Origin: Thermoproteaceae archaeon
GTDB taxonomy: Archaea > Thermoproteota > Thermoprotei > Thermoproteales > Thermoproteaceae
Assembly: GCA_015521775.1 (NCBI GenBank)
Contig: WANN01000034.1
Location: forward strand, 1 to 64,000
Direction of reading: 5' to 3'
DNA length: 64,000 nt
Of the stretch, positions 25,671 to 33,764 are shown one piece after another; the stretch's first letter is position 1; every line of letters starts with the position of its first letter. A program made the position numbers and the translations under genes. A model generated the notes under the pieces. The model was not told where the DNA came from. It did no database searches and saw nothing but the letters and a program-made list of their open reading frames with translations.

Positions 25671-25730
25671 TAGCGAGCCCGACATTTCCAGCCAAACCCA
25701 CAGGATAGGTGACGGACGTGTCGGCGCAAA

Positions 25731-25740
25731 GCTTATATTG
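25731..25740 (+). promoter_or_regulatory. TATA box of the tRNA-Leu(TAG) locus
   Basis: The element gcttatattg is identical to that of the second Leu locus. With the spacing of other tRNA genes here, transcription should start near 25758-25762, that is, just before the D arm. Confidence 0.5.
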
Positions 25741-25762
25741 TGCGTGGCATTGTACTGTCGCC

Positions 25763-25857
25763 GCCCGCCCGGCAAGAGGGGCAAGACGCAGGTCCCCCAA
25801 GGGTTTAGGTCCCTGTGGCGTAGGCCTGCGTGGGTTCAAATCCCACCCCCCGCACCA
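25763..25857 (+). tRNA. tRNA-Leu (TAG) locus lacking a visible 5' acceptor strand, with an intron
   Basis: From the D arm (GCCCGCCCGGCAAG-GGGG) onward this is a class II tRNA: anticodon stem CAGGG/CCCTG with anticodon TAG (25806-25808), long variable arm, T arm GTGGG-TTCAAAT-CCCAC, 3' acceptor strand CCCCCGC, A73 and CCA. A 17-nt intron at 25784-25800 splits the anticodon stem between 28 and 29; it has central pairs GGGG/CCCC and inner GAC/GTC. The matching 5' strand GCGGGGG and U8 are not found upstream in at least several hundred bases. Whether a 5' piece is supplied in trans is open. Confidence 0.7.
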
Positions 25858-25896
25858 GGTGCCTCGCCACTACCTCCCCATCAGTTTAGCGCCGCA

Positions 25897-27075
25897 CTAT
25901 GGGGCACGTAGAGCAGCGGACGCTGTAAACCCTCCTACATGTTGGAGCTGGCCGAAACCGGGCTGGTGCGGGTCATCGCCGTTGTAGGCGGCCAAGTGCA
26001 GCCCAGCGACTGCGTCCCAGCCCGTGAGCTCGGCGTACCTGAACAGCTCCTGCACGCTCTCCAACACGTATTTGTAGTCCTCCACTGCCATCCTCAGCCT
26101 CCGGTAAAGCGACATGGGATCCCCGGCCCTGAACGTCAGTTGTGGGGCCCTCTCGACACATTCCACGAGCCTTGGCACGCGGGAGCATATGGGAGGCCGC
26201 CTCGCGCCCATGGCCACGTGTAGGGCCCCGCTCACACCTATGTCGCAACCGTTGTCGACATAAGGAAGTATCACCGCGTGGGCCGAGGCATACAGGGCCC
26301 CTATCTCCCTACGCGTAAGGAAGCCGTTTATGAAGTGGACTCCGCGTGGGGGAACGCCTAACGCCTCCAACGCCTTCCCCGAGTTGAAGTTGTATGTATT
26401 CTGAGGCTGACCCGCCACTAACAGACGCGCGTCAACGCCCTCCGACATCAGCCTGCCGAATGCCTTGAACAGTACGTCGAGCCCCTTGTCCGCCCTAATG
26501 AAGCCCTGGACGAGGAACGTCATCTGCCCGCTGTTGGGGTCAGGCGCCTCGATGGGGCGCGTCCCATGCGGTATCTGCACCACCTTGCCTGGGTCCACTC
26601 CCTGAAAGGTCAGCTCAGCCTCCTGGAGATAGCTGTGCACCACGATCAGGTCCGCTATCTCGGACACGGCACGCTGAAAATCCGCGTACCCACATGAGTG
26701 ATGTTTCACTGTGTGCATGGTCAGGACCAGCCTATCCCCATGCCTCTTGAGGGCCCTCAGAAAGGCCAGGAACCTAGTGTTGGACGGAAAAACCGAGTAC
26801 TCGTGCTGTACGTGTATTACGTCGTAGTGGCCTTCCACGACGTCGAGTATCTTGGAGAGGTCCAGCGTGCTGCTGCCCGCCAGAGTGTCCACGTCAACTA
26901 TGTTGAAGCCTGCAAAGTCGTACTCGCCGTTCTTCACCACGTCGCCGTTACTGAGCCTGTAAACCGTTATGTCCACGTGTCCACGGATGTTCCTCATGGC
27001 GTTGACAAGGTCGTAGGTGTACTCTGCGATCCCGCACTTGGTTGGAGGGAAAGTAGAAATGTACGCCACCCTCAT
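25897..27075 (-). CDS. Glycosyltransferase, family GT4-like
   Basis: A 392-residue GT-B fold enzyme. The N-terminal acceptor domain starts YISTFPPTKCGIAEYT, the typical glycine-rich opening of GT4 enzymes, and has HVQHEYSVFP near residue 95. The donor domain has VQGFIRADKGLDVLFKA, while the usual EGFG-like donor loop is replaced by GCDIGVSGALHVAMG. It transfers sugars from a nucleotide donor to an unknown acceptor. The tail of about 25 residues after WDAVAGLHL looks unrelated to the fold. ATG 27075 follows AT-rich promoter-like sequence. Confidence 0.85.
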   Translation of the reverse strand: MRVAYISTFPPTKCGIAEYTYDLVNAMRNIRGHVDITVYRLSNGDVVKNGEYDFAGFNIVDVDTLAGSSTLDLSKILDVVEGHYDVIHVQHEYSVFPSNTRFLAFLRALKRHGDRLVLTMHTVKHHSCGYADFQRAVSEIADLIVVHSYLQEAELTFQGVDPGKVVQIPHGTRPIEAPDPNSGQMTFLVQGFIRADKGLDVLFKAFGRLMSEGVDARLLVAGQPQNTYNFNSGKALEALGVPPRGVHFINGFLTRREIGALYASAHAVILPYVDNGCDIGVSGALHVAMGARRPPICSRVPRLVECVERAPQLTFRAGDPMSLYRRLRMAVEDYKYVLESVQELFRYAELTGWDAVAGLHLAAYNGDDPHQPGFGQLQHVGGFTASAALRAP

Positions 27076-27184
27076 GTGGAATATATTACATTATAACAAG
27101 TTAAAGTTTGCTGCATGGTCCAGCCCCCGCAGCCTAAACTCTGTATAAATACGTCGGTTTTATTGTTCTAATGTGCTTAGACTT

Positions 27185-27937
27185 CTATTTGATTTTCATG
27201 CGCATTGAAGAAAAGAAGTCCATACGTATACGTTCGGTCAGTTTCTCGCAGTGATAGACGCTGCAGTACTTGGTGTGTCCGCACAGCCTACACTCAGCCG
27301 CCAGCACCTTGGGTTCGCCCGCGTTCAGCGCCACAGCGGCAAGGTACCCGTCGCCGTTTGTCAGGGCCATCTCACCTCCTACCCGGTACATCTTCTTGAG
27401 AATGGAGATTATCGAGTACCCCACTATCTTCATTGCGGCCACCATCTCCTCTACACTGTCGGTAACCTCGCTCAGACATTCAGGAGCCTCCAAAATACAG
27501 TCGAAATGCGTAAGTATGTAGAGGCCCATCAGCTCTATCCTCTCAAGGGGAGCGCCCTGGCGGTACACCTTCATGTACAGGTCTATAAACGCGCGCACCT
27601 CGCTGGCCGTCATGAATTCGGTGACTCCCCATTCCCTGGCCAGCCTGTGGAGAAGGTAATCCTCTTCCAGACAGTCGTATGAAAGGCACGCTATTTGGCC
27701 CAACGGCGTCGACACGTAGTACGATACCTTGCCATTACCCTTTACCTGTTTTATAGCGCCGCTTATTTCCAGCTTACGCGCCTTGCGGTACGCATAGGAA
27801 AAGTACAGCCCCTCTTCCTTGGCTATTCTATAAACCGTGCAGGGACCGTGCAGTATTATGTATCGCAGTATGCTTAGAGAAGTATCGTCAAGGTTTACCT
27901 GAAGCTTCTCAGCCCAATGCTTTAAGGTTAATGACAT
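27185..27937 (-). CDS. Winged-helix regulator with a C-terminal cysteine cluster
   Basis: About 250 residues from ATG 27937; the open frame extends upstream without a TATA match. Residues 1-85 form a winged helix (TVYRIAKEEGLYFSYAYRKARKLEISGAIKQV). The C terminus has CRLCGHTKYCSVYHC, four Cys that could bind an iron-sulfur cluster or zinc. It is divergent from dsrE and, with 71 bp between starts, probably controls the dsrE-dsrM-dsrK genes in response to redox or metal state; this is inferred from position and the cluster. Confidence 0.65.
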   Translation of the reverse strand: MSLTLKHWAEKLQVNLDDTSLSILRYIILHGPCTVYRIAKEEGLYFSYAYRKARKLEISGAIKQVKGNGKVSYYVSTPLGQIACLSYDCLEEDYLLHRLAREWGVTEFMTASEVRAFIDLYMKVYRQGAPLERIELMGLYILTHFDCILEAPECLSEVTDSVEEMVAAMKIVGYSIISILKKMYRVGGEMALTNGDGYLAAVALNAGEPKVLAAECRLCGHTKYCSVYHCEKLTERIRMDFFSSMRMKIK

Positions 27938-27979
27938 ATATTGATGCCTATATCCAATTTTTAACCATTTGGTAATAAA

Positions 27980-27989
27980 TCTTAAATAT
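27980..27989 (+). promoter_or_regulatory. TATA box of dsrE
   Basis: The element tcttaaatat lies about 26 bases before ATG 28009, in the divergent region with the regulator gene. Confidence 0.5.
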
Positions 27990-28008
27990 GGCCGCGTAGC
28001 CCTCTGCA

Positions 28009-28371
28009 ATGGCCGAGACAAAGCAAGACAAGGTCGTGTTCCTAGTAGCCTCGCCGCCCGCGGACGCGCCGCGCATGCAGACGATGTTGGGATACGCCTT
28101 AGCAGCCGCGTCAATGGGATTTGAGGTCATAATCTTCTTCACGCTTGACGGAATACATACACTGAAGAAAAAGGTTTTCGAGAAGCTCGACAAGACCATA
28201 CAGGAAAGGCTACAGGAATGCATCAAAATAGGATGCAAGGTGTGGGGTTGCTCGTCGGCCGCGGCGACGTTCAACATAAAGCCCGAGGACGTCATTGAGG
28301 GCGCACAGATAATGGGCATAGCCAGCTTCTACAACGAGGCTGCCAACGCCAAGGTGGTCCTTACGTGGTAG
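28009..28371 (+). CDS. DsrE-family sulfur-carrier-like protein
   Basis: A 120-residue protein of the DsrE/F fold. It opens with a strand and the ASPPADAPRMQTML nucleotide-like loop, and has conserved Cys in IKIGCKVWGCS, the position where relatives carry a persulfide. DsrE proteins pass sulfane sulfur between enzymes in the cytoplasm. It is the first gene before the DsrMK-like pair, which fits sulfur oxidation or reduction linked to a membrane complex. Confidence 0.78.
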   Translation: MAETKQDKVVFLVASPPADAPRMQTMLGYALAAASMGFEVIIFFTLDGIHTLKKKVFEKLDKTIQERLQECIKIGCKVWGCSSAAATFNIKPEDVIEGAQIMGIASFYNEAANAKVVLTW

Positions 28372-28472
28372 TTGCAGAGCGGCCGTAGGCGCAGTCCGAG
28401 GGATCCGCCGCTAAGCCTCGATTACCCTTAACAGTGTAATAAGCCTTTTTATGTCAGAGGAGGAGCAGGCGT

Positions 28473-29249
28473 ATGTCGTTGATCGACATAGCAATTTTCG
28501 GCATAGGCCTCTACGCGTCGCTCCTGGTACTGATAGCGGGCCTAGTGGCTAGAACGGCCAGGTGGATAAACGCCAAGAGGCTGACAGGGCTCTACAGCGT
28601 GTCGATACCCTCGGGCCAATATGGGTCGTCCTCGGCCTTGAAGGAAATCGTGAAACGCATATTCACGTTCTATACGTTGAACCTGTCGGACAAACCTCTC
28701 CTCGTGGGCTCACTGATGTTCCATTGGGGCATCTGGATAGCCCTCCTGGGACACCTCTCCATGGTGATACCGCCCGAGACTGTGGGCATCTCCAAAGAGC
28801 TTCAGAAGACCTTGGCCCTATACGTTGGGGGGACCTCGGGAATACTTGCGTTTATAGGTCTGCTAATACTATTCGCCAGGAGGCTTGGCAGGAGGGACGT
28901 GAGGGCCATCAGCACAGCTGACGACTACTTCGCCTTGCTACTGTTACTGGTCCTCGTGGGCCTAGGCCTTGCGCTCACCTTCGTGATAAAGCCAGACTAC
29001 ATGTCCACGGTATCCAAGTGGCTGAGGGGCGTTCTAGCCGGCGATTTGAGCGCTGTCAGCTACATCTCCGTTGAGGGCCCACTGGTGAAGCTGCACGTTG
29101 CACTGGCCATGCTGTTCGCAGCCTACGTCCCCTGGGGCAAAATGGTCCATCCCCTTGGGCTCTTCCTCATGCCTACAGTGGCCGGCAGAAGCATCGGCAG
29201 CTTCATGTATTCCCACGCAGCCAACCTCATCCGGAGAATAACACGTTAA
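28473..29249 (+). CDS. DsrM/NarI-like membrane heme b subunit
   Basis: A 258-residue membrane protein with five to six helices. His residues in FHWGIW, GHLSMV, KLHVALAM and MVHPLG have the spacing of axial ligands for two b-type hemes, as in NarI, HdrE and DsrM. It should exchange electrons between the quinone pool and the iron-sulfur subunit encoded next. A purine-rich GAGGAGGAG lies just before ATG 28473, so this internal gene may use a ribosome-binding site. Confidence 0.8.
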   Translation: MSLIDIAIFGIGLYASLLVLIAGLVARTARWINAKRLTGLYSVSIPSGQYGSSSALKEIVKRIFTFYTLNLSDKPLLVGSLMFHWGIWIALLGHLSMVIPPETVGISKELQKTLALYVGGTSGILAFIGLLILFARRLGRRDVRAISTADDYFALLLLLVLVGLGLALTFVIKPDYMSTVSKWLRGVLAGDLSAVSYISVEGPLVKLHVALAMLFAAYVPWGKMVHPLGLFLMPTVAGRSIGSFMYSHAANLIRRITR

Positions 29250-29288
29250 ATGGCAATAACGTTTTTTACGTGATGTCGAAATAGGCAC

Positions 29289-30680
29289 ATGGAACACGGC
29301 AAGGCCGAGCTCGTTTTAGGCGATACTTCCCACATAAAGCCCCACTGGGCGTCGCCAAGCCTCATACAGAAGTTGCATGAGAGGGTCGGCCTCAAGCTGC
29401 CGGAGGACCAGAAGGCGCACTTCTACAAGCGGCTCCTCGAGGAAGCGGCACGTAATAGGAACGTGGCCATGGCGCTGGACGTGTGCGTGCACTGCGGCGC
29501 GTGTCTAGACGCATGCCATACCTACCAAACCACTAGGGACATATACAACTCGCCGGTGGGCCGCGCCGAACTGGTGAGACGACTCGTCAAGTCGAGCAGG
29601 GTGAGCGGCAAGCTGCTGGGCAGGCTAGTGGGCGCCGAGAGGCCCACGGACGAGTACATTGAGAGGATAGCGACGTACTACTACCAGTGTAACGAGTGTA
29701 GGCGGTGCGGCGAGGTGTGTCCCTTCGGCATAGACCAGGCGGACCTCACTCGGACTGTGCGAATGGTGCTATACGAGTCCGGCATAGCGGCCAAGTACAT
29801 AGCAACGGTTATAGACAACGTTGAGAGGACCGGCAACAATCTGGGCCTTCCCCCCAAGGCCATCGCGAAGACCCTCGAATTTGCCAAGGACAGCATACGC
29901 GAGGAGAAGGGGATCGACGTCAAGGTGAAGCTGGACGAGCCGGCATACGCCCTGCTGCTCCCCCCATCCGCAGACCTCTTCACAAACATAGACACCTTGA
30001 AGGGGTACATACTCTTCCTTAACCTCGTCGGGGTGGACTTCACGTTCAGCACAAAGATGATAGAGCTGGCCAACTTCGGCCTCTTCATGGACGAGAGGCA
30101 CATGAAGTACATCGGCGACATGGTGGTCAAGACCGCCGCAGAGCTAGGCGTCAAGGTCGTCATAGCGGGGGAGTGCGGCCACGGGTGGCGCGCCTTCAAG
30201 AACTACACCGCAGTGGAGCTCGAGAAGCGCGGAATAGCGACGCTGCACATATTCCACCTGGTCGTAGAGGCGATTAGGAGCGGCGCGGTCAAGCTGGACC
30301 CCGAACGTAACGGCGACGTGGTGTACACATTCCAGGACAGCTGCAACTATGCCAGGGGAGGCGACTTAACGGAGGAGCCTAGGTTCATCATGAGGCACGT
30401 GGTCAAGAACTTCGTGGAGTCCCCCAACAATAGGGAGAGGACCTGGTGCTGTGGCGGTGGGGGCGGCCTGCTGACCGACGAGCTGCTCAAGCTGAGGATA
30501 GAATACGCAAGGAAATGGTACGAGGACGTCGTGGCTGTGGGGGCCGGCCACGTAGTGAGGGCATGCGCCATATGCAAGGCCCAGCTCAGCCACACCATAC
30601 CGCACCTCAACAAGGAGTACAACAGGCAGGTCACATATAGCGGCCTTATGGACCTGGTCTACAGGGCTCTAGTGCCGTAG
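29289..30680 (+). CDS. DsrK/HdrD-like iron-sulfur subunit
   Basis: A 463-residue cytoplasmic subunit. Two [4Fe-4S] motifs, CVHCGACLDAC near residue 65 and CNECRRCGEVCP near 137, are followed by a CCG domain with DSCNYARG, CCGGGGG and CAIC, which in HdrB/D-type proteins binds the special [4Fe-4S] cluster for disulfide chemistry. With the DsrM-like subunit it would reduce or oxidise a disulfide or protein persulfide. DsrE upstream suggests the sulfur carrier as partner. No dsrAB or dsrC is in the window. Confidence 0.85.
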   Translation: MEHGKAELVLGDTSHIKPHWASPSLIQKLHERVGLKLPEDQKAHFYKRLLEEAARNRNVAMALDVCVHCGACLDACHTYQTTRDIYNSPVGRAELVRRLVKSSRVSGKLLGRLVGAERPTDEYIERIATYYYQCNECRRCGEVCPFGIDQADLTRTVRMVLYESGIAAKYIATVIDNVERTGNNLGLPPKAIAKTLEFAKDSIREEKGIDVKVKLDEPAYALLLPPSADLFTNIDTLKGYILFLNLVGVDFTFSTKMIELANFGLFMDERHMKYIGDMVVKTAAELGVKVVIAGECGHGWRAFKNYTAVELEKRGIATLHIFHLVVEAIRSGAVKLDPERNGDVVYTFQDSCNYARGGDLTEEPRFIMRHVVKNFVESPNNRERTWCCGGGGGLLTDELLKLRIEYARKWYEDVVAVGAGHVVRACAICKAQLSHTIPHLNKEYNRQVTYSGLMDLVYRALVP

Positions 30681-30778
30681 TTTCACGCATAGCCGTCCGC
30701 CATTTCAAGGGTCACGCCCAAAAACACGCGCCGTCGACGCGTAAACGCCCCATGCAACGAGCGCACTGCCGGCGCAAA

Positions 30779-30788
30779 GCTTATATTG
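30779..30788 (+). promoter_or_regulatory. TATA box of the tRNA-Leu(TAA) locus
   Basis: The element gcttatattg is identical in sequence and placement to that of the TAG locus, so both should start transcription just before the D arm. Confidence 0.5.
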
Positions 30789-30810
30789 TGCGTGGCATTG
30801 TACTGTCGCC

Positions 30811-30905
30811 GCCCGCCCGGCAAGAGGGGCGAGACGCAGGTCCCCCAAAGGCTTAAGACCTCGTGGCGTAGGCCTGCGTGGGTTCAAATCCCACCCCCCG
30901 CACCA
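30811..30905 (+). tRNA. tRNA-Leu (TAA) locus lacking a visible 5' acceptor strand, with an intron
   Basis: Same architecture as the TAG locus: D arm, a 17-nt intron at 30832-30848, anticodon stem CGAGG/CCTCG with anticodon TAA (30854-30856), class II variable arm, T arm, 3' acceptor strand CCCCCGC, A73 and CCA. The 5' strand GCGGGGG is not seen upstream. The compensatory base-pair changes relative to the TAG copy argue that both are functional, so the missing 5' end needs an explanation. Confidence 0.7.
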
Positions 30906-30916
30906 GGTGCCTCAAG

Positions 30917-31615
30917 TCATTCCAGCTGTATGCCAAGTGGGTCCACGGCCCTTATGTGTAGGTCCAGGCGCATCGCCACTATGTTCCCCTTGGGACGCGG
31001 CAGCGGCCAGCTGTTGAAGGCAAGGTGGTGGTGGTAGTCCCCCCACGCCATGAATACCGCGCCCATCCATCTGCCGGTCACCCTGAACCCGAGCCTCCCG
31101 TAGAAGCTCTCGGCGGTCCTGACGTGTGGCGTCCTCAGGTGTACATGGCCCACGGATATGTCGCTGGGGAGGGGACGCGGCTTTGAGGACAGGGAAAGCA
31201 CCCGCTTGAGGTCCAGAGGCCTTGTGTCCATGATGTATGTGTCCTCCCTCCTAGGCCATAGCGCCCGCGGCCTGTCGACATATATTTCGATTCCTATACC
31301 GTTTGGGTCCCTGAGGTATATGGACTCGCTTACCAGGTGGTCGGCTAAGCCCTCCACGTCACACCTCTCCATAGCCCACCTGACGAAGTCGGCGAACCGC
31401 CTCTCGTCGTCAAGCCTAAGCGCCACGTGGAATATATAGCTGTCTCCGTGGGGGGTTGGGTCAGGCGCCTCGACAAGCCTTAACGCACATGTGTCGGACG
31501 GCACACAAGCCGCGTCCCCCCTCATCCGCACGTCGAGGCCCAACACGTCGCTGTAGAACGCTGCGGTACCTTCAAGGTCCGCGACTGACAGCGTCACGGA
31601 CCTGATCACGTCCAT
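30917..31615 (-). CDS. VOC-family protein, ring-cleaving dioxygenase-like, shortened
   Basis: A 232-residue protein with two vicinal-oxygen-chelate modules, like the catechol-2,3-dioxygenase (CatE) group. Module 1 runs from SVTLSVADLEGTAAFYSDVLGL to LRDPNGIGIEIY. Module 2 has the metal-site residues VGHVHL and YHHHLAFN but then jumps from about GNIVAM to DPLGIQLE, lacking about 45 residues that normally lie between. The last residue is Glu at the position of the third ligand. It may be a naturally shortened or decaying enzyme; its start is ATG 31615. Confidence 0.7.
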   Translation of the reverse strand: MDVIRSVTLSVADLEGTAAFYSDVLGLDVRMRGDAACVPSDTCALRLVEAPDPTPHGDSYIFHVALRLDDERRFADFVRWAMERCDVEGLADHLVSESIYLRDPNGIGIEIYVDRPRALWPRREDTYIMDTRPLDLKRVLSLSSKPRPLPSDISVGHVHLRTPHVRTAESFYGRLGFRVTGRWMGAVFMAWGDYHHHLAFNSWPLPRPKGNIVAMRLDLHIRAVDPLGIQLE

Positions 31616-31712
31616 TTACATATGGCGTCCCCTATTTAAGTGATTGCGTGTCCCGCGGGATATGCCCAGTTGGCCTGGGGTTAGATTAATATGCTCCCAG
31701 CGCCCTTATCTG

Positions 31713-32681
31713 ATGGCACTCCTGGAGTTGAGGGATGTAAAGGTCTATTTTTCCATTAGGAAGGGCCTATTCAGCAGGCCCATGTACGTAAGGGCCGTGG
31801 ACGGCGTCTCCCTCTCCCTCGACAGGGGCGAGACGGTCGCCGTCATAGGCGAGTCAGGGTCAGGGAAGACCACCCTGGGACGGGCAGCGCTGAGGCTTGT
31901 GAACCTTCATGAGGGCAAAGTGATATTTGACGGGAGGGATATAACTGGCCTTGACGAAGGGGAACTGAAGTGGTTCAGGAGGAGGGCCCAGATGATTTTC
32001 CAGGACCCCTTCTCTGCGCTCAACCCATTTCACACAATTAAGTACATACTCGAGGAGCCCCTCATACTTCACAGGGTCGGCGATGAGGAGGAGAGGAAAG
32101 AGAGGGTTGTGAGGGCTCTCGAGGACGTCAAGCTGAGCCCTCCCGAGGACTTCCTGAGGAAGTATCCCCACATGTTGTCCGGGGGGCAACGCCAGCGCGT
32201 TGTCATTGCCAGGGCACTCATACTGAAGCCGGACCTCATAGTGGCTGACGAGCCCGTGTCCATGCTAGACGTGTCCATCAGGGTGGAGGTGCTCACGATG
32301 ATGAGGGAGCTTCAACGCAGGTACAACATAGCGTTCATGTACATAACGCACGACATCTCCACGGCCAAGTACTTTTCCGACAAGGTCCTAATAATGTACG
32401 CGGGAAAACCCGTTGAGTACGGAAGGTTTTCCGAGATAGTCAAGGAGCCGTTGCATCCCTATACGCAGGCGCTCATAGAGGCCGTGCCGGATCCCGACCC
32501 CGACAACCGTTTCCGCGAGAGGAGGGTGCCCCATGGCGAGCCGCCCAGCCTAGTCAGTCCCCCAAAGGGCTGCAGATTCCACCCGAGGTGTCCCCTACGC
32601 ATGGATGTATGTGAGCAGGACCCGCCGCTGATCCGCGTCGGGGACAGGACAGTGGCGTGCTGGCTATATGCAGGAAAGTGA
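31713..32681 (+). CDS. Oligopeptide/dipeptide-type ABC ATPase (OppF/DppF family), orphan
   Basis: A 322-residue ATPase with Walker A GESGSGKTT, signature LSGGQRQR, Walker B LIVADEP and the C-terminal extension of the family, including CRFHPRCPLRMDVC with Cys that may hold an iron-sulfur cluster. Such proteins power peptide or sugar uptake together with OppD, two permeases and a binding protein. None of these is beside it, so it probably serves a transporter encoded elsewhere. ATG 31713 lies about 26 bases after gattaatat. Confidence 0.85.
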   Translation: MALLELRDVKVYFSIRKGLFSRPMYVRAVDGVSLSLDRGETVAVIGESGSGKTTLGRAALRLVNLHEGKVIFDGRDITGLDEGELKWFRRRAQMIFQDPFSALNPFHTIKYILEEPLILHRVGDEEERKERVVRALEDVKLSPPEDFLRKYPHMLSGGQRQRVVIARALILKPDLIVADEPVSMLDVSIRVEVLTMMRELQRRYNIAFMYITHDISTAKYFSDKVLIMYAGKPVEYGRFSEIVKEPLHPYTQALIEAVPDPDPDNRFRERRVPHGEPPSLVSPPKGCRFHPRCPLRMDVCEQDPPLIRVGDRTVACWLYAGK

Positions 32682-32708
32682 TTTTAAGTTGTAATTCCCC
32701 AAGTAGCC

Positions 32709-32999
32709 ATGTCCGCAGACAGGGTGGAAAGGTTCTTCAGGAGGCTGCGCGAGGAAATAGGCAACGTGGATGAGTTCACTGTGGAGGTGAGGCGTAACGA
32801 GGCCCTCGGCCAGGTAAGGCTCGGGGAGGACTTCTACGTCTTCATCACAGTGCCATGGTCAGACGACGAGTACTACATAGAGTTCATGATGGGCGACGAG
32901 AACGCAGTGATACAGCCCCGCCACATGGGGCTGCTCGACAGGGCTGTCGAGATAGTTAAGAGGGCATATGCCCTTTCCAGGGAGGAGCTGGGGGTATAA
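32709..32999 (+). CDS. Small acidic protein of unknown function
   Basis: A 96-residue soluble protein with a helix, three strands (FTVEVRR, LGQVRLGEDFYVFITV, YYIEFMMGD) and a C-terminal helix. No family is recognised. ATG 32709 lies about 26 bases after attttaagt. It sits between the orphan ATPase and the MscS-like gene in the same direction. Confidence 0.55.
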   Translation: MSADRVERFFRRLREEIGNVDEFTVEVRRNEALGQVRLGEDFYVFITVPWSDDEYYIEFMMGDENAVIQPRHMGLLDRAVEIVKRAYALSREELGV

Positions 33000-33000
33000 G

Positions 33001-33010
33001 ATTTATATTT
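33001..33010 (+). promoter_or_regulatory. TATA box of the MscS-like gene
   Basis: The element atttatattt lies about 26 bases before GTG 33030 and excludes the longer frame beginning at TTG 33009. Confidence 0.5.
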
Positions 33011-33029
33011 GGGCGGGGACGCAGGGCAC

Positions 33030-33743
33030 GTGATAGACGTGCTTGCAATTGGCGCCGCCCTATTGGGCTACGTCGCGTTCCGCACCGCCATGCGCCGCAT
33101 ACTTTCCTTCGTCGTGAGCGACAGAGTTGTGAGCGGCCTCATAGAGGCCATGTCGGGGCTCATCTCCCTGTCACTAGCCTTTGCCGTGCTAAGCGTGTCA
33201 AACCTAGGCTTCATAGCGCCGTTCCTCCTCACCTTCGCGCTGCTCCTCATCTTCACGCTCATGATCGTGACCAGCGTCAGGAGCATACTCGAGGAGTATC
33301 TGATAGGCAAGGTGCTTCAGTCGGGGGGGCCAATATACAAGATCGGGGACCACCTGGAGGTCGACGGCGTGCGCGGCTACATCACTAGGATAGACACGCT
33401 GGGGATACACATACGCGACACGAGGAGGGGCATAGTGTTCGTACCCTTCACGCGACTTGTGAACAACGTTGTGCGGAGGTTCTCGACTGAGCGGGGATAC
33501 GAGATACATGTGAGGTTCAGCACGAGGCTCTCGCCACATGTCGAAAGACTCAGGGACGAGGTGGAGAGGTACATGGAGCATCTGGGGCTCGAGGACCCCT
33601 CAGTGGAGATAGACCACGTGGAGATAGACAGGGTGGACCTGGTGGCCAGGGGAGCGCTCAGGGACATCAGACAGGCCCCCGAAGTACGGTATGCGATACT
33701 CGAAAAGGTACTGAAACTGGTGCTGGAAAACGAGGTGAGGTGA
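33030..33743 (+). CDS. MscS-family mechanosensitive channel-like protein
   Basis: A 237-residue protein with three hydrophobic helices in the first 90 residues and an MscS beta domain (YKIGDHLEVDGVRGYITRIDTLGIHIRDTRRG) followed by an alpha/beta C-terminal domain. This is the short channel layout of the family, which opens under membrane tension to release osmolytes. The TM3 helix is less glycine-rich than in E. coli MscS. Confidence 0.72.
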   Translation: MIDVLAIGAALLGYVAFRTAMRRILSFVVSDRVVSGLIEAMSGLISLSLAFAVLSVSNLGFIAPFLLTFALLLIFTLMIVTSVRSILEEYLIGKVLQSGGPIYKIGDHLEVDGVRGYITRIDTLGIHIRDTRRGIVFVPFTRLVNNVVRRFSTERGYEIHVRFSTRLSPHVERLRDEVERYMEHLGLEDPSVEIDHVEIDRVDLVARGALRDIRQAPEVRYAILEKVLKLVLENEVR

Positions 33744-33764
33744 CGTCAGTTAGCCGCCACACCA

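Larger units (their letters stand above)
25722..25865 (+). repeat. 144-bp direct repeat, copy 1 (promoter, tRNA-Leu, 3' flank)
   Basis: This block matches 30770-30913 at 137 of 144 positions. All seven differences fall in the anticodon arm; the promoter, leader, intron and 3' flank are identical. The copies are 5048 bp apart in the same orientation. Confidence 0.9.
30770..30913 (+). repeat. 144-bp direct repeat, copy 2 (promoter, tRNA-Leu, 3' flank)
   Basis: Counterpart of 25722-25865, 137 of 144 identical, same orientation. Together they bracket the glycosyltransferase and the dsrE-dsrM-dsrK genes. The changes at 28:42 and 29:41 of the anticodon stem are compensatory. Confidence 0.9.

Noticed and set aside
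28009-28114. N-terminal extension of the winged-helix regulator to 28114
   Set aside because: It overlaps the dsrE start and promoter, looks random and lacks a TATA box at the right distance; ATG 27937 starts the recognised fold.
25722-30913. The two Leu loci as attachment sites of an integrated element
   Set aside because: No integrase gene lies between them, and the paired compensatory changes and shared promoter point to two functional tRNA genes rather than an att duplicate. Excision between direct repeats remains possible.
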